15,607 nucleotides of DNA, taken from contig NZ_CALNCS010000035.1 of NCBI RefSeq assembly GCF_937875145.1, positions 1-15,607 of the forward strand. The letters are read 5' to 3'. Each line of letters begins with the position of its first letter. The first letter of the stretch is position 1. The notes under the pieces are model-generated. The model saw only the letters and a program-made list of their open reading frames with translations. It searched no databases and had not been told where the DNA came from. This document shows, piece by piece, positions 1 to 6,750 of the stretch. Both the position numbers and the translations under genes were made by a program. Origin of the DNA: Alkalibaculum bacchi. GTDB lineage: Bacteria > Bacillota > Clostridia > Eubacteriales > Alkalibacteraceae.

Positions 1-1
1 T

Positions 2-127
2 AAAATCGAAGAAAAATTTTATAAGTCATTACAAAAGGATATAAGCCAAGACGAATTAAAGGTTTTTCTTTCCGTACTTCGCAAGATACGGAAGAATATT
101 AGAAAGGAAGCTGATCAGATTGATTGA
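2..127 (+). CDS. C-terminal fragment of a probable MarR-family transcriptional regulator (partial)
   Basis: An open frame enters from the left edge and ends at TGA 125-127, giving about 41 residues. The pattern of a short amphipathic helix, the SQDELKVFLSVLRKIRKN stretch and a basic, charged end matches the last dimerisation helix of MarR-type winged-helix regulators, where a 'lt.eEl..l..lL.ki..N' pattern is usual. The DNA-binding domain lies outside the window, so this call rests only on the tail. The frame overlaps the following citrate synthase start by 8 nt, which suggests co-transcription and translational coupling. It could instead be the helical tail of another small regulator. Confidence 0.5.
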   Translation, partial: KIEEKFYKSLQKDISQDELKVFLSVLRKIRKNIRKEADQID

Positions 128-1478
128 ACGAATGGATTGGAAAAACAAAATCGATGATCTATCAAAATTATGCAGAGAAAATAGTCAAATAGATTCTTCT
201 CTATATAAAAGGTATGATGTACAAAAAGGATTAAGAGATAAAAATGGTGTCGGTGTATTAGCAGGACTTACCAATATTTCAAGTATAGAAGCGTATAAAT
301 ACGAGAATGATCAAAAAATTCCCTGTGAAGGAAAGCTACTCTATAGGGGATATAATATTATCGATTTAGTAAATGGTTATTTAAAAGATAATCAGTTTGG
401 CTTCGAGGAGACAGCTTATTTATTGTTATTTGGTAATTTACCTAATAATAAGCAAATTACTGATTTTAAGGAACTATTAGCAAGTAGTAGATCATTGCCA
501 ACAAATTTTGTAAGAGACGTAATTATGAAGGCTCCAAGTAAAGATATTATGAATTCATTGGCAAAAGGTGTTCTGACACTTTCATCTTACGACGAACATG
601 CTTCAGATGTATCTATTCAAACTGTCTTAGGGCAATGTATGATGTTGACAAGTGTCTTTCCAATGTTAGCTGTGTATAGTTATCATGCCTATAATCACTA
701 CGACCGAGATAAGAGCATGTACATTCATAGGCCAGATCCTAACTTATCTACAGCAGAAAATATACTGCGTATGCTTAGACCTGATATGAAGTATACCGAG
801 CTTGAAGCAAAAGTCCTAGATTTAGCCTTAGTCCTTCATATGGAACACGGTGGAGGAAATAATTCTACATTCACTACTCATGTAGTGTCTTCTTCTGGAA
901 CAGATACTTATTCCTCTATTGCAGCAGCTCTTTGTTCTTTAAAAGGGCCAAAACATGGCGGGGCAAATATAAAAGTAGTTGAAATGATGGAAGACCTAAA
1001 ACAACACGTTACTCGTTACGAGGACGAAGAGGAAGTAGGAGCTTATCTAGAAAGATTAGTAGATAAAGAAGCATTTGACAGAAAAGGGCTTATTTATGGT
1101 ATCGGTCATGCAATTTACTCTTTATCTGATCCAAGAGCTACAATATTTAAAACCTTTGTAGAACAGTTGTCTGAAGAAAAAGGAAATCACGAGGAATTTG
1201 CTTTATATTCTATGATTGAGAGATTAGCTCCAAAAATAATAGAGAAAAAAAGAAATATGTACAAAGGTGTAAGTGCTAATGTGGACTTTTATAGCGGTTT
1301 TGTATATAGTATGTTAGGCATTCCATTAGAATTATTTACTCCTATATTTGCAATAGCTAGAGTTGTAGGCTGGAGTGCTCATCGCATTGAAGAGTTAATT
1401 AATGTAGATAAAATAATTCGACCCGCTTATAAAAGCGTATCAGAAGAAAAAAACTATATTCCTATGTGTGAGAGATAG
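120..1478 (+). CDS. Citrate synthase (citrate/2-methylcitrate synthase family)
   Basis: Condenses acetyl-CoA (or propionyl-CoA) with oxaloacetate in the cytoplasm; in clostridia this feeds an incomplete TCA branch toward 2-oxoglutarate and glutamate. The three catalytic residues of the family are visible: His279 in GPKHGGAN, His330 in GIGHAIYSLSDPR and Asp389 in NVDFYSG. The substrate-binding block HMEHGGGNNSTF is at about 240-251. At 452 residues it is longer than the usual 370-430, with an extra N-terminal stretch, as in many clostridial forms. The start is TTG at 120: AGGAAG at 105-110 stands 9 nt upstream, whereas the next candidate, ATG at 132, is too far from it. It overlaps the upstream regulator tail by 8 nt. 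No clear rho-independent terminator follows; only a weak A/T hairpin is present around 1491-1510. Citrate and methylcitrate activity cannot be separated from sequence alone. Confidence 0.93.
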   Translation: MIERMDWKNKIDDLSKLCRENSQIDSSLYKRYDVQKGLRDKNGVGVLAGLTNISSIEAYKYENDQKIPCEGKLLYRGYNIIDLVNGYLKDNQFGFEETAYLLLFGNLPNNKQITDFKELLASSRSLPTNFVRDVIMKAPSKDIMNSLAKGVLTLSSYDEHASDVSIQTVLGQCMMLTSVFPMLAVYSYHAYNHYDRDKSMYIHRPDPNLSTAENILRMLRPDMKYTELEAKVLDLALVLHMEHGGGNNSTFTTHVVSSSGTDTYSSIAAALCSLKGPKHGGANIKVVEMMEDLKQHVTRYEDEEEVGAYLERLVDKEAFDRKGLIYGIGHAIYSLSDPRATIFKTFVEQLSEEKGNHEEFALYSMIERLAPKIIEKKRNMYKGVSANVDFYSGFVYSMLGIPLELFTPIFAIARVVGWSAHRIEELINVDKIIRPAYKSVSEEKNYIPMCER

Positions 1479-1534
1479 ATACAAATATAACACTTTTTAA
1501 TCTAAAAAAGATGTCGAAAGTAAGATATATTCTC

Positions 1535-1563
1535 TTGACAAACCCTAATAAGGTAATTATAAT
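1535..1563 (+). promoter_or_regulatory. Sigma-A promoter of the first T-box operon
   Basis: TTGACA at 1535-1540 and TATAAT at 1558-1563 are both perfect consensus with a 17-bp spacer. Transcription would start near 1570, just before the T-box stem I. A strong constitutive promoter is expected when control is exerted by attenuation in the leader. The second T-box locus has the same arrangement at 7917-7945. Confidence 0.88.
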
Positions 1564-1569
1564 TATATC

Positions 1570-1847
1570 AATACAAAAAAGTGATGACCAAGAACTAGTA
1601 ACGATACTATATATCTTTAGAGAGAGCTTTCGGTAGGTGTGAGAAAGTAAAGATATTCATCGTGAATACATCTTGAGAGCTGCGCACCGAAAGGCATTTA
1701 CTCAGTAGGCTGTGACGGAATCCAACCGATACCATGGAGAAGCGATGATGGTCGCTTAATTGAGATTGATGTGCAAACATCGAAGACAAGGTGGTACCGC
1801 GAATACTATTCGCCCCTGTTATATTACTATAACGGGGGCCTTTTTTT
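1570..1847 (+). promoter_or_regulatory. T-box leader, predicted tRNA-Tyr-responsive (specifier UAC)
   Basis: The leader has the ordered T-box landmarks: the stem I GA/AGTA region (about 1580-1602), the distal AGAGAGCTTTCGG...GGTG segment (1620-1640), and a specifier loop reading GAA-TAC-ATCTTGAGAG, with the specifier triplet TAC at 1667-1669 (Tyr). A stem II/III region follows, then the T-box sequence AAGGTGGTACCGCG at 1788-1801, whose bulge UGGU (1792-1795) would pair with ACCA of an uncharged tRNA. The terminator follows at once. By analogy with known T-boxes, uncharged tRNA-Tyr would stabilise the antiterminator and switch on the importer genes downstream. Bulge base U matches discriminator A, as expected for tRNA-Tyr, and would mismatch the G of bacterial tRNA-Trp. 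Confidence 0.9.
1812..1847 (+). terminator. T-box intrinsic terminator (regulated)
   Basis: A 12-bp stem (GCCCCTGTTATA, 1812-1823, with 1828-1839) including one G-U pair closes a TTAC loop and is followed by a run of seven T. Its 5' arm begins in the ATTCGC stretch that pairs with GCGAAT of the antiterminator, so the two structures are mutually exclusive. Confidence 0.9.
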
Positions 1848-2016
1848 CGTGAACTAACGAGCTAAGCGAAAGTGGAGCTTTCGCAGGATTCGGTTAACTG
1901 CACAGACAAATGGCTTGCCAATTTGGATGTGCAGTTAACCGAATCCGTAAATGAAAGCTTTAGCTTTTATTTAGCGAGTAGCGCGACCTCGAAATCGGCA
2001 TAGTCGATTTCGAGGT
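1848..2016 (+). repeat. Structured post-terminator element, copy 1
   Basis: Between the T-box terminator and the gene lies a chain of inverted repeats. GCGAAAG/CTTTCGC pairs 1866-1872 with 1878-1884. A perfect 19-bp stem pairs 1886-1904 with 1928-1946, its 23-nt loop able to fold further. AAAGCT/AGCTTT lies at 1954-1967, and a perfect 12-bp stem pairs ACCTCGAAATCG (1986-1997) with 2005-2016 around a 7-nt loop. The two ends (CGTGAACTA..GAG..AAGCGAAAG and ATTTAGCGAGTAGCGCGACCT) recur at the second T-box locus. It would be transcribed only on readthrough. Its function is unknown; it may be an RNA element or a mobile palindromic repeat. Confidence 0.65.
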
Positions 2017-2094
2017 ATAGATGAACTAGTATGTTCAGACTCTAGGAATAGCTTTACATATACATAAAAATTAAAAATAAAAGGAGGAATTATT

Positions 2095-3087
2095 ATGAAA
2101 AAGATAACGAAAAGAATTTCAATTCTGTTAATCACGGCATCTATGCTATTTAGTGTTGCTTGCTCTAATGGAGAGCAAGAAAAATCGGATTCAAAAGAAA
2201 ATGTAACAGTGGGGATTGTTCAGTACATGGATCATATTGCTTTAGATGCTTCAAAGGATGGATTTATTGATGCATTAAAGGATAATGGCTATAAGGATGG
2301 AGAAAATATGACCATTGATCTGCAAAATGCCCAAGGGGATCAAAGTAATTTAGGAAGTATTAGTGACCGCTTTGTAAGCAATAAGGTAGATTTGGTATTA
2401 GCTATTGCTACGCCAGCAGCTCAAGCCATCGCAGGTAAGACTACAGAGATTCCAATACTCGCTACTGCAGTAACGGATTTTGAATCAGCTAGATTAGTCG
2501 ATTCAAATAATACACCAGGAGGAAATGTAACAGGAACCTCAGATATGAATCCTATAAAAGAACAAATTGATCTTTTGATCGATCTTGTACCTGAGGCAAA
2601 AACCGTAGGTGTTTTATATACTTCTAGTGAAGACAATTCTATTTTACAAGCTAATATGGCAAAAGAAGCTATTGAAGCAGCAGGTCTTAAATATGAGGAA
2701 GTAACAGTAACCAATTCTAATGATGTACAACAAGCTACTCAGGCTATAGTAGATAAATGCGATGCGATCTATATTCCTACAGATAATGTTTTCTCTTCTG
2801 CAATGCCTGTAGTTAGTGGAATCACTACGAAGTCAAAGACTCCTGTTATTTGTGGTGAAGAAGCTATGCTTCAAAATGGAGGATTAGCGACATTAGGAAT
2901 CAGTTACTATGATTTAGGATACCAAACAGGACAAATGGCCGTTAAAGTCCTAAAAGGGGAAGCAGAGCCTGCTAATATGCCTGTTGAAAAATCAACACAG
3001 TTTAATTTTGCGATAAATGGTGAAATTGCAGAAGAAATAAGTATAAAAATTCCTGAAGAGTTGCAAAAATATATTATTAAAAAGTAG
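2095..3087 (+). CDS. ABC importer substrate-binding lipoprotein, aromatic amino acid (TrpX-like; predicted tyrosine)
   Basis: Extracytoplasmic lipoprotein that would capture an amino acid and deliver it to the permease and ATPase encoded next. A basic start, hydrophobic core and lipobox-like FSVAC put the lipidated cysteine at residue 23. The mature part begins at about 37 (VTVGIVQYMDH) and follows the periplasmic-binding fold of the ABC_sub_bind (TrpX) family; IATPAAQAIAG (104-114), GVLYTSSEDNS (172-182) and the hinge/pocket segment GEEAMLQNGGLATLG (254-268) are characteristic. Length 330 is normal. AGGAGG lies 7 nt before ATG. The T-box upstream reads tyrosine, so I predict tyrosine as ligand although the family name suggests tryptophan. 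A close paralogue is encoded at 8474-9454. Confidence 0.88.
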   Translation: MKKITKRISILLITASMLFSVACSNGEQEKSDSKENVTVGIVQYMDHIALDASKDGFIDALKDNGYKDGENMTIDLQNAQGDQSNLGSISDRFVSNKVDLVLAIATPAAQAIAGKTTEIPILATAVTDFESARLVDSNNTPGGNVTGTSDMNPIKEQIDLLIDLVPEAKTVGVLYTSSEDNSILQANMAKEAIEAAGLKYEEVTVTNSNDVQQATQAIVDKCDAIYIPTDNVFSSAMPVVSGITTKSKTPVICGEEAMLQNGGLATLGISYYDLGYQTGQMAVKVLKGEAEPANMPVEKSTQFNFAINGEIAEEISIKIPEELQKYIIKK

Positions 3088-3128
3088 AACATCAATTTGA
3101 TACTACATAATAGAAGCGAGGAAAAGTA

Positions 3129-4019
3129 ATGTTACAAATTATATTAGGAGCTATTTCATTAGGCCTTTTATGGGCAGTTATGACAATAGGTGTATACATC
3201 ACCTACAGAATACTAGATATTTCGGACTTAAGCGTAGAAGGTAGTATTGCAATGGGGGCAGCTATTGCTGCCTTCCAAATCTACAATGGAATGAACCCCT
3301 TTGTAGCTACTCTTTTAGCAATGATAGGTGGTATGTTAGCAGGACTTATTACAGGTTTACTTCATACAAGACTTAAAATACCTGCATTGTTATCAGGGAT
3401 TTTGACTATGATTTCACTATACTCTATTAATCTTAGGATTATGGGAAAAGCTAATATATCTCTCCTTCGGATTGATACAGTTTACACTACTTTTGAAAAA
3501 TTAGGACTCAGTCAATCAAATTCTGTTATGTTATTTGGTTTTATATGTGCTATTCTAATTATTTTCATTCTATATTGGTTTTTTGGAACAGAGATTGGAT
3601 GCGCTATTCGCGCTACTGGTAATAATGTTCAAATGGCACGTGCACAAGGAATTAATACAGACAATATGATTACTCTTGGCTTAGTCATAAGCAATGGATT
3701 AGTGGCACTTTCCGGTGCGTTAATCGCACAAAGCCAAAGTTTTGCTGATGTGCAAATGGGTATTGGCTCTATTGTTATAGGTTTAGCATCGGTTATTATA
3801 GGAGAAGTTATATTTAATAGCAGGAATTTCTTTGGACGATTGATTTCTCTAATACTAGGTGCGATTACATACCGTATTATTATCGCCTTAGTTATTAGAA
3901 TGGGTATGCCAGCAAATGATTTGAGGCTATTTACTGCCGTTACAGTTGCTATAGCTCTTTCACTGCCGACTATTAAATCTTCAATAGCTCAATGGAAAAA
4001 CGGAAGGGGGAATCAGTAA
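3129..4019 (+). CDS. ABC importer permease (TrpY-like, branched-chain permease family)
   Basis: Membrane subunit of the amino-acid importer. The 296 residues hold about eight or nine hydrophobic segments (roughly 4-26, 36-52, 57-79, 86-103, 132-151, 181-201, 212-230, 238-256, 266-281). The cytoplasmic loop RATGNNVQMARAQGIN at about 161-176 is the ATPase-contact loop typical of the BPD_transp_2 (LivH/RbsC-like) permeases. No second permease is present, so a homodimer is likely. The gene starts 41 nt after the binding-protein gene with GAGGAAAAG as ribosome site, and its stop is 2 nt before the ATPase start, so the three genes form one operon under the T-box. Confidence 0.9.
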   Translation: MLQIILGAISLGLLWAVMTIGVYITYRILDISDLSVEGSIAMGAAIAAFQIYNGMNPFVATLLAMIGGMLAGLITGLLHTRLKIPALLSGILTMISLYSINLRIMGKANISLLRIDTVYTTFEKLGLSQSNSVMLFGFICAILIIFILYWFFGTEIGCAIRATGNNVQMARAQGINTDNMITLGLVISNGLVALSGALIAQSQSFADVQMGIGSIVIGLASVIIGEVIFNSRNFFGRLISLILGAITYRIIIALVIRMGMPANDLRLFTAVTVAIALSLPTIKSSIAQWKNGRGNQ

Positions 4020-4021
4020 AG

Positions 4022-4816
4022 ATGTTGACAGTTGATAAAATACACAAGACTTTTAACCCTGGAACCATAAATGAAAAAATAGCGTTAGCCAATCTAAGTG
4101 TAACATTAGAAGAGGGCGATTTTGTAACTGTAATAGGTGGTAATGGGGCAGGAAAATCTACTTTGCTCAATTGCGTTGCAGGAGTATATACAATCGATCA
4201 GGGCTCTATCTTAATAGGTGATAAAGATGTGACAAAATTGTCTGAGCACAGGAGAGCTAGCGTAATTGGTCGAGTATTTCAAGATCCAATGAAGGGTACA
4301 GCAGCCAATATGGGAATTGAAGAAAATTTAGCCTTAGCAAATAGACGAGGTAAATTTAGAGGGTTAAAATGGGGGATCAGCAATAAAGAAAGGGAAGCCT
4401 ATAAAGAGTACTTGAGCCATTTAGAATTAGGTTTAGAAAATCGTCTCAATGACAAGGTAGGTCTCCTTTCTGGAGGACAACGTCAAGCATTAACCTTGCT
4501 CATGGCCACCATTAAAAGACCACAACTTCTTTTATTAGATGAACATACAGCAGCACTTGACCCTAAAACAGCTGAGAAAGTATTAAAAATAAGCGACAAA
4601 TTAATTAAGGAAAATAATTTAACTGCTTTAATGGTAACACATAATATGAGAAACGCCATCGAATACGGAAATCGCTTAATCATGATGCACGAAGGTCGTA
4701 TTATTTTGGATATCAAAGGGGAAGAAAAACAAAAGCTTACAGTAGAAGGCTTACTAAAACGCTTTGGTAAAGTAAGTGGAAAAGAATTCTCTGATGATAG
4801 ATCGTTACTGTCATAG
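4022..4816 (+). CDS. ABC importer ATP-binding protein (TrpZ-like)
   Basis: Nucleotide-binding subunit powering the importer on the cytoplasmic face. From ATG 4022 (264 residues) it shows Walker A GGNGAGKST at 39-47, Q-loop Gln87 in VFQDP, signature LSGGQ at 149-153, Walker B LLLLDE at 169-174 and H-loop His207 in VTHN. I chose 4022 over the in-frame ATG at 3992 because AAGGGGG at 4004-4010 precedes 4022, the protein then begins at the usual MLTVDKIHKTF, and 3992 lies within the permease gene. It is the last gene before a strong terminator. The orphan binding protein at 8474-9454 has no ATPase of its own and may depend on this one. Confidence 0.92.
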   Translation: MLTVDKIHKTFNPGTINEKIALANLSVTLEEGDFVTVIGGNGAGKSTLLNCVAGVYTIDQGSILIGDKDVTKLSEHRRASVIGRVFQDPMKGTAANMGIEENLALANRRGKFRGLKWGISNKEREAYKEYLSHLELGLENRLNDKVGLLSGGQRQALTLLMATIKRPQLLLLDEHTAALDPKTAEKVLKISDKLIKENNLTALMVTHNMRNAIEYGNRLIMMHEGRIILDIKGEEKQKLTVEGLLKRFGKVSGKEFSDDRSLLS

Positions 4817-4848
4817 CTACTTTATAACTAAAAAACTTAATTTTGAAG

Positions 4849-4879
4849 ATCGACACGGTGTTTTACTGTGTCGATTTTT
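4849..4879 (+). terminator. Rho-independent terminator of the importer operon
   Basis: An 11-bp stem ATCGACACGGT (4849-4859) / 4865-4875 with one G-T pair and a five-base loop is followed by TTTT and more T-rich sequence. It lies 33 nt after the ATPase stop. Confidence 0.88.
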
Positions 4880-4962
4880 CGTTTTAACTGAAAGCTGAAT
4901 GCGGAAATTTTTTAGAAGGTTGGACGATATAATATCTTTATATAGAGCGTACAACATAGAAC

Positions 4963-4983
4963 AAAAGCGCCAAAGGCGCTTTT
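4963..4983. terminator. Small palindromic hairpin, possible bidirectional terminator
   Basis: A perfect 9-bp stem AAAAGCGCC (4963-4971) / GGCGCTTTT (4975-4983) with an AAA loop. The A/T flanks give short T runs on both strands. It sits about 98 bp before the muramidase start, so it may insulate that gene from the upstream operon. A near-identical hairpin follows the exporter operon at 14803-14823. The rest of 4880-5080 holds no gene; TTGGAC at 4920 with TATAGA at 4941 (15-bp spacer) is only a poor promoter candidate. Confidence 0.45.
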
Positions 4984-5080
4984 AAGGAACCCCTCACACA
5001 AAAACACATAAATTGTAAGGAGAAATACTTTAAAAGGTTAAGATGCTTAGTCGTTTATTATTTAAAAGGAGGAGTAGATA

Positions 5081-6028
5081 ATGGGATATATTATAGATAT
5101 TTCGCATCATCAAAATCCAAGTAGGATAAATTACAGGGTTTTGTGTAGGCAATTAGATATGGCTATTGTCCGAGTACAGTTTGGATCTAGTTTAATAGAT
5201 CGGCACTATAAAATCCATATTCGAGAGATGAAAGCAAATAACGTACCTTTTGGAGTATACGCTTGGGTTAGAGGGATTAATTTAAAGGACATGGAAGTAG
5301 AAGCAACGGATTTTTATAATCGCTCTAAAAATTTAAACCCTAAGTTTTATGTGTTGGATGTAGAAGAAAAGAGCATGAATAATATGCGTGCTGGAATCAA
5401 CGCTTATATCAATAAGCTGAGAACCTTAACAGATAAAAAAATCGGTATCTATGTAGGACATCATTTGTATAAGTCCTTCAATCTCGATATGGATAAGGCA
5501 GATTTTGTGTGGATTCCCCATTATGGAGTAAACAATGGTAGGGTTAATAGTATTCCTAAATATTCATGTGATCTTCATCAATATACTAGTGTAGGTCGCA
5601 TAGATGGATACAATGATAAATTAGACTTTAATCGCCTTATGAATGGAAGAACTTTAGAGTATTTTATAGGAAAATCAGATAATTTGCCAGAAGAACCAAA
5701 TAATCCATGGCAGGATCCTATAAAAAATGAAATCATCTACACTATAAAAAAAGGTGATACATTATGGGATATAGCACGACTATACAATATCGCTGTAGAC
5801 GCTCTTGTACACTACAATAATATTAGCAATCCGGATCTCATTTACGTCGGTAATCAACTGAGAATTCCTGTTTCAGATAATACAATCATATACACCATAA
5901 AAAGAGGGGATACTCTTTATGGAATAGCTTATCAATACAATACAACAGTAAATAAATTAGGTAGAGATAATAATATAGCAAACCTAAATTTGATTTATCC
6001 AGGGCAAGTAATTAGAATTGTAAAATAA
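5081..6028 (+). CDS. GH25 muramidase (lysozyme) with two C-terminal LysM repeats
   Basis: Predicted peptidoglycan hydrolase cutting the MurNAc-GlcNAc bond. The N-terminal GH25 domain (about 1-190) begins YIIDISHHQ with Asp6, and the catalytic pair Asp93/Glu95 is in FYVLDVEE. The late motif SCDLHQYTSVGRIDGYNDKLD (about 162-182) fits the family's 'QYt..G.v.Gi..~vD' end. Two LysM domains (about 218-263 and 268-313, each starting YTIK.GDTL) would bind glycan. There is no signal peptide or transmembrane segment, so export would need a holin, lysis or a non-classical route. AAAGGAGG lies 8 nt before ATG. It stands alone, with terminators on both sides and no phage genes nearby. It could be a spore/cortex- or autolysis-related enzyme, or an endolysin left behind by a prophage. 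Confidence 0.9.
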   Translation: MGYIIDISHHQNPSRINYRVLCRQLDMAIVRVQFGSSLIDRHYKIHIREMKANNVPFGVYAWVRGINLKDMEVEATDFYNRSKNLNPKFYVLDVEEKSMNNMRAGINAYINKLRTLTDKKIGIYVGHHLYKSFNLDMDKADFVWIPHYGVNNGRVNSIPKYSCDLHQYTSVGRIDGYNDKLDFNRLMNGRTLEYFIGKSDNLPEEPNNPWQDPIKNEIIYTIKKGDTLWDIARLYNIAVDALVHYNNISNPDLIYVGNQLRIPVSDNTIIYTIKRGDTLYGIAYQYNTTVNKLGRDNNIANLNLIYPGQVIRIVK

Positions 6029-6035
6029 TCACGTG

Positions 6036-6074
6036 TAGTGACTCCTTTCTAAAATCGAGTCACTAATTTTTATT
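6036..6074 (+). terminator. Rho-independent terminator after the GH25 gene
   Basis: A 9-bp stem TAGTGACTC (6036-6044) / GAGTCACTA (6057-6065) with a 12-nt loop is followed by ATTTTTATT. It lies directly after the muramidase stop. Confidence 0.8.
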
Positions 6075-6122
6075 AGGTATTTCTTAAGTCGAACAACCAT
6101 TCTACTACTGCTCAACGATCGC

Positions 6123-6626
6123 TTAGCTACTGCTCAAAATTCTTAGTCCGCAGGATAGTGCGAGTTCTTCATAAAAGCGTTTTGCTTCCGTATCTTTAAA
6201 AAAGATTGGGAATTTTAGTTGGTAATTGCCCCATAATGTACAGGGGATTTTAGTAAAATAGAAAGTGTTAAATAGCATTTCTTGTGCTGTGATTTTTATT
6301 AAAAATGGCAGAATTTCTTCTGTTAAATAAAAGTAAATGCCATTATCATAATCTATAAAATCTAAAACCTGTAAGTCCTCCTGTGTTAAGAAGCTTTGAA
6401 GGTTTTCTTTTTCTTCTTGTTTTAATCTGCCATAATAAAAATCTACATATACATGATCACTGCCATTTAAATGTAGAGCTTTTTTTAAAAAATGGTTATA
6501 ACAAAATTCACTTCCGTGAAGGGTCATATAATGGTAATCATCGAAGCCACATTGTATATTATTAAAATAGATAGGCTCTTTACTCATAAAATCTGTCCTG
6601 CTAAGGGCTAATAATTTTTCTTTCAT
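6123..6626 (-). CDS. Hypothetical protein, 167 residues, not recognised
   Basis: I do not recognise this family. The start is taken as the ATG at 6626 rather than an in-frame ATG 12 nt upstream, because GAGGT (complement of 6632-6636) is correctly placed for 6626 and falls inside the longer frame. The protein is rich in Tyr, Phe, Leu, Asp and Glu, with no signal peptide or transmembrane helix, so it is probably a soluble cytoplasmic protein. Alternating hydrophobic strands (HVYVDFYYG, VLDFIDYDNGIYFYL) and a helical C-terminal part (DTEAKRFYEELALSCGLRIL) suggest an alpha/beta fold. It is transcribed against the flanking muramidase gene and is monocistronic. A 13-bp palindrome at 6669-6681 lies in its promoter region. 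Codon use looks like that of the neighbours, so I take it to be a real gene. Confidence 0.7.
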   Translation of the reverse strand: MKEKLLALSRTDFMSKEPIYFNNIQCGFDDYHYMTLHGSEFCYNHFLKKALHLNGSDHVYVDFYYGRLKQEEKENLQSFLTQEDLQVLDFIDYDNGIYFYLTEEILPFLIKITAQEMLFNTFYFTKIPCTLWGNYQLKFPIFFKDTEAKRFYEELALSCGLRILSSS

Positions 6627-6668
6627 AATGTACCTCATTATTTTAAATATTTATTTCATACCTTATTA

Positions 6669-6681
6669 TTACACATTGTAA
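6669..6681. promoter_or_regulatory. 13-bp palindrome upstream of the hypothetical gene, possible operator
   Basis: TTACA-CAT-TGTAA is a perfect inverted repeat about 43 bp upstream of the ATG at 6626. On the minus strand TTACAA could serve as part of a -35, so a repressor bound here would block transcription. No regulator can be assigned, and a short AT-rich palindrome can occur by chance. Confidence 0.25.
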
Positions 6682-6718
6682 GATATAGATAAACAAAAAA
6701 GTGTCGAAGCGCTATTTG

Positions 6719-6750
6719 CAAAAAAATCTCTAGACCTTAGTCTAGAGATT
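6719..6750 (-). terminator. Rho-independent terminator on the minus strand
   Basis: A perfect 11-bp stem AATCTCTAGAC (6725-6735) / GTCTAGAGATT (6740-6750) with a four-base loop. On the minus strand it runs straight into TTTTTTT, so it ends a leftward transcript, presumably the exonuclease mRNA or a separate RNA from the 6750-7030 region. On the plus strand the following sequence is only weakly T-rich. Confidence 0.8.

Noticed and set aside
1607..1789. Open frame on the minus strand inside the first T-box leader
   Set aside because: It is antisense to the conserved leader RNA, lacks a ribosome site, and its sequence follows the T-box blocks.
1570..1847. Tryptophan-responsive T-box, as expected for a TrpXYZ-type operon
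   Set aside because: The specifier context reads UAC, not UGG, and the bulge base is U; both disagree with tRNA-Trp.
5043..5081. 12-codon frame just before the muramidase gene as a leader peptide
   Set aside because: It overlaps the muramidase ribosome site and start, has no attenuator behind it, and no regulatory codon run.
4849..6074. Prophage or lysis cassette around the GH25 enzyme
   Set aside because: No holin, integrase, structural gene or attachment repeat is visible; the gene stands alone between terminators.
6383..6565. 60-codon plus-strand frame opposite the hypothetical gene
   Set aside because: No ribosome site and no recognisable sequence; the opposite strand has the properly started 167-codon gene.
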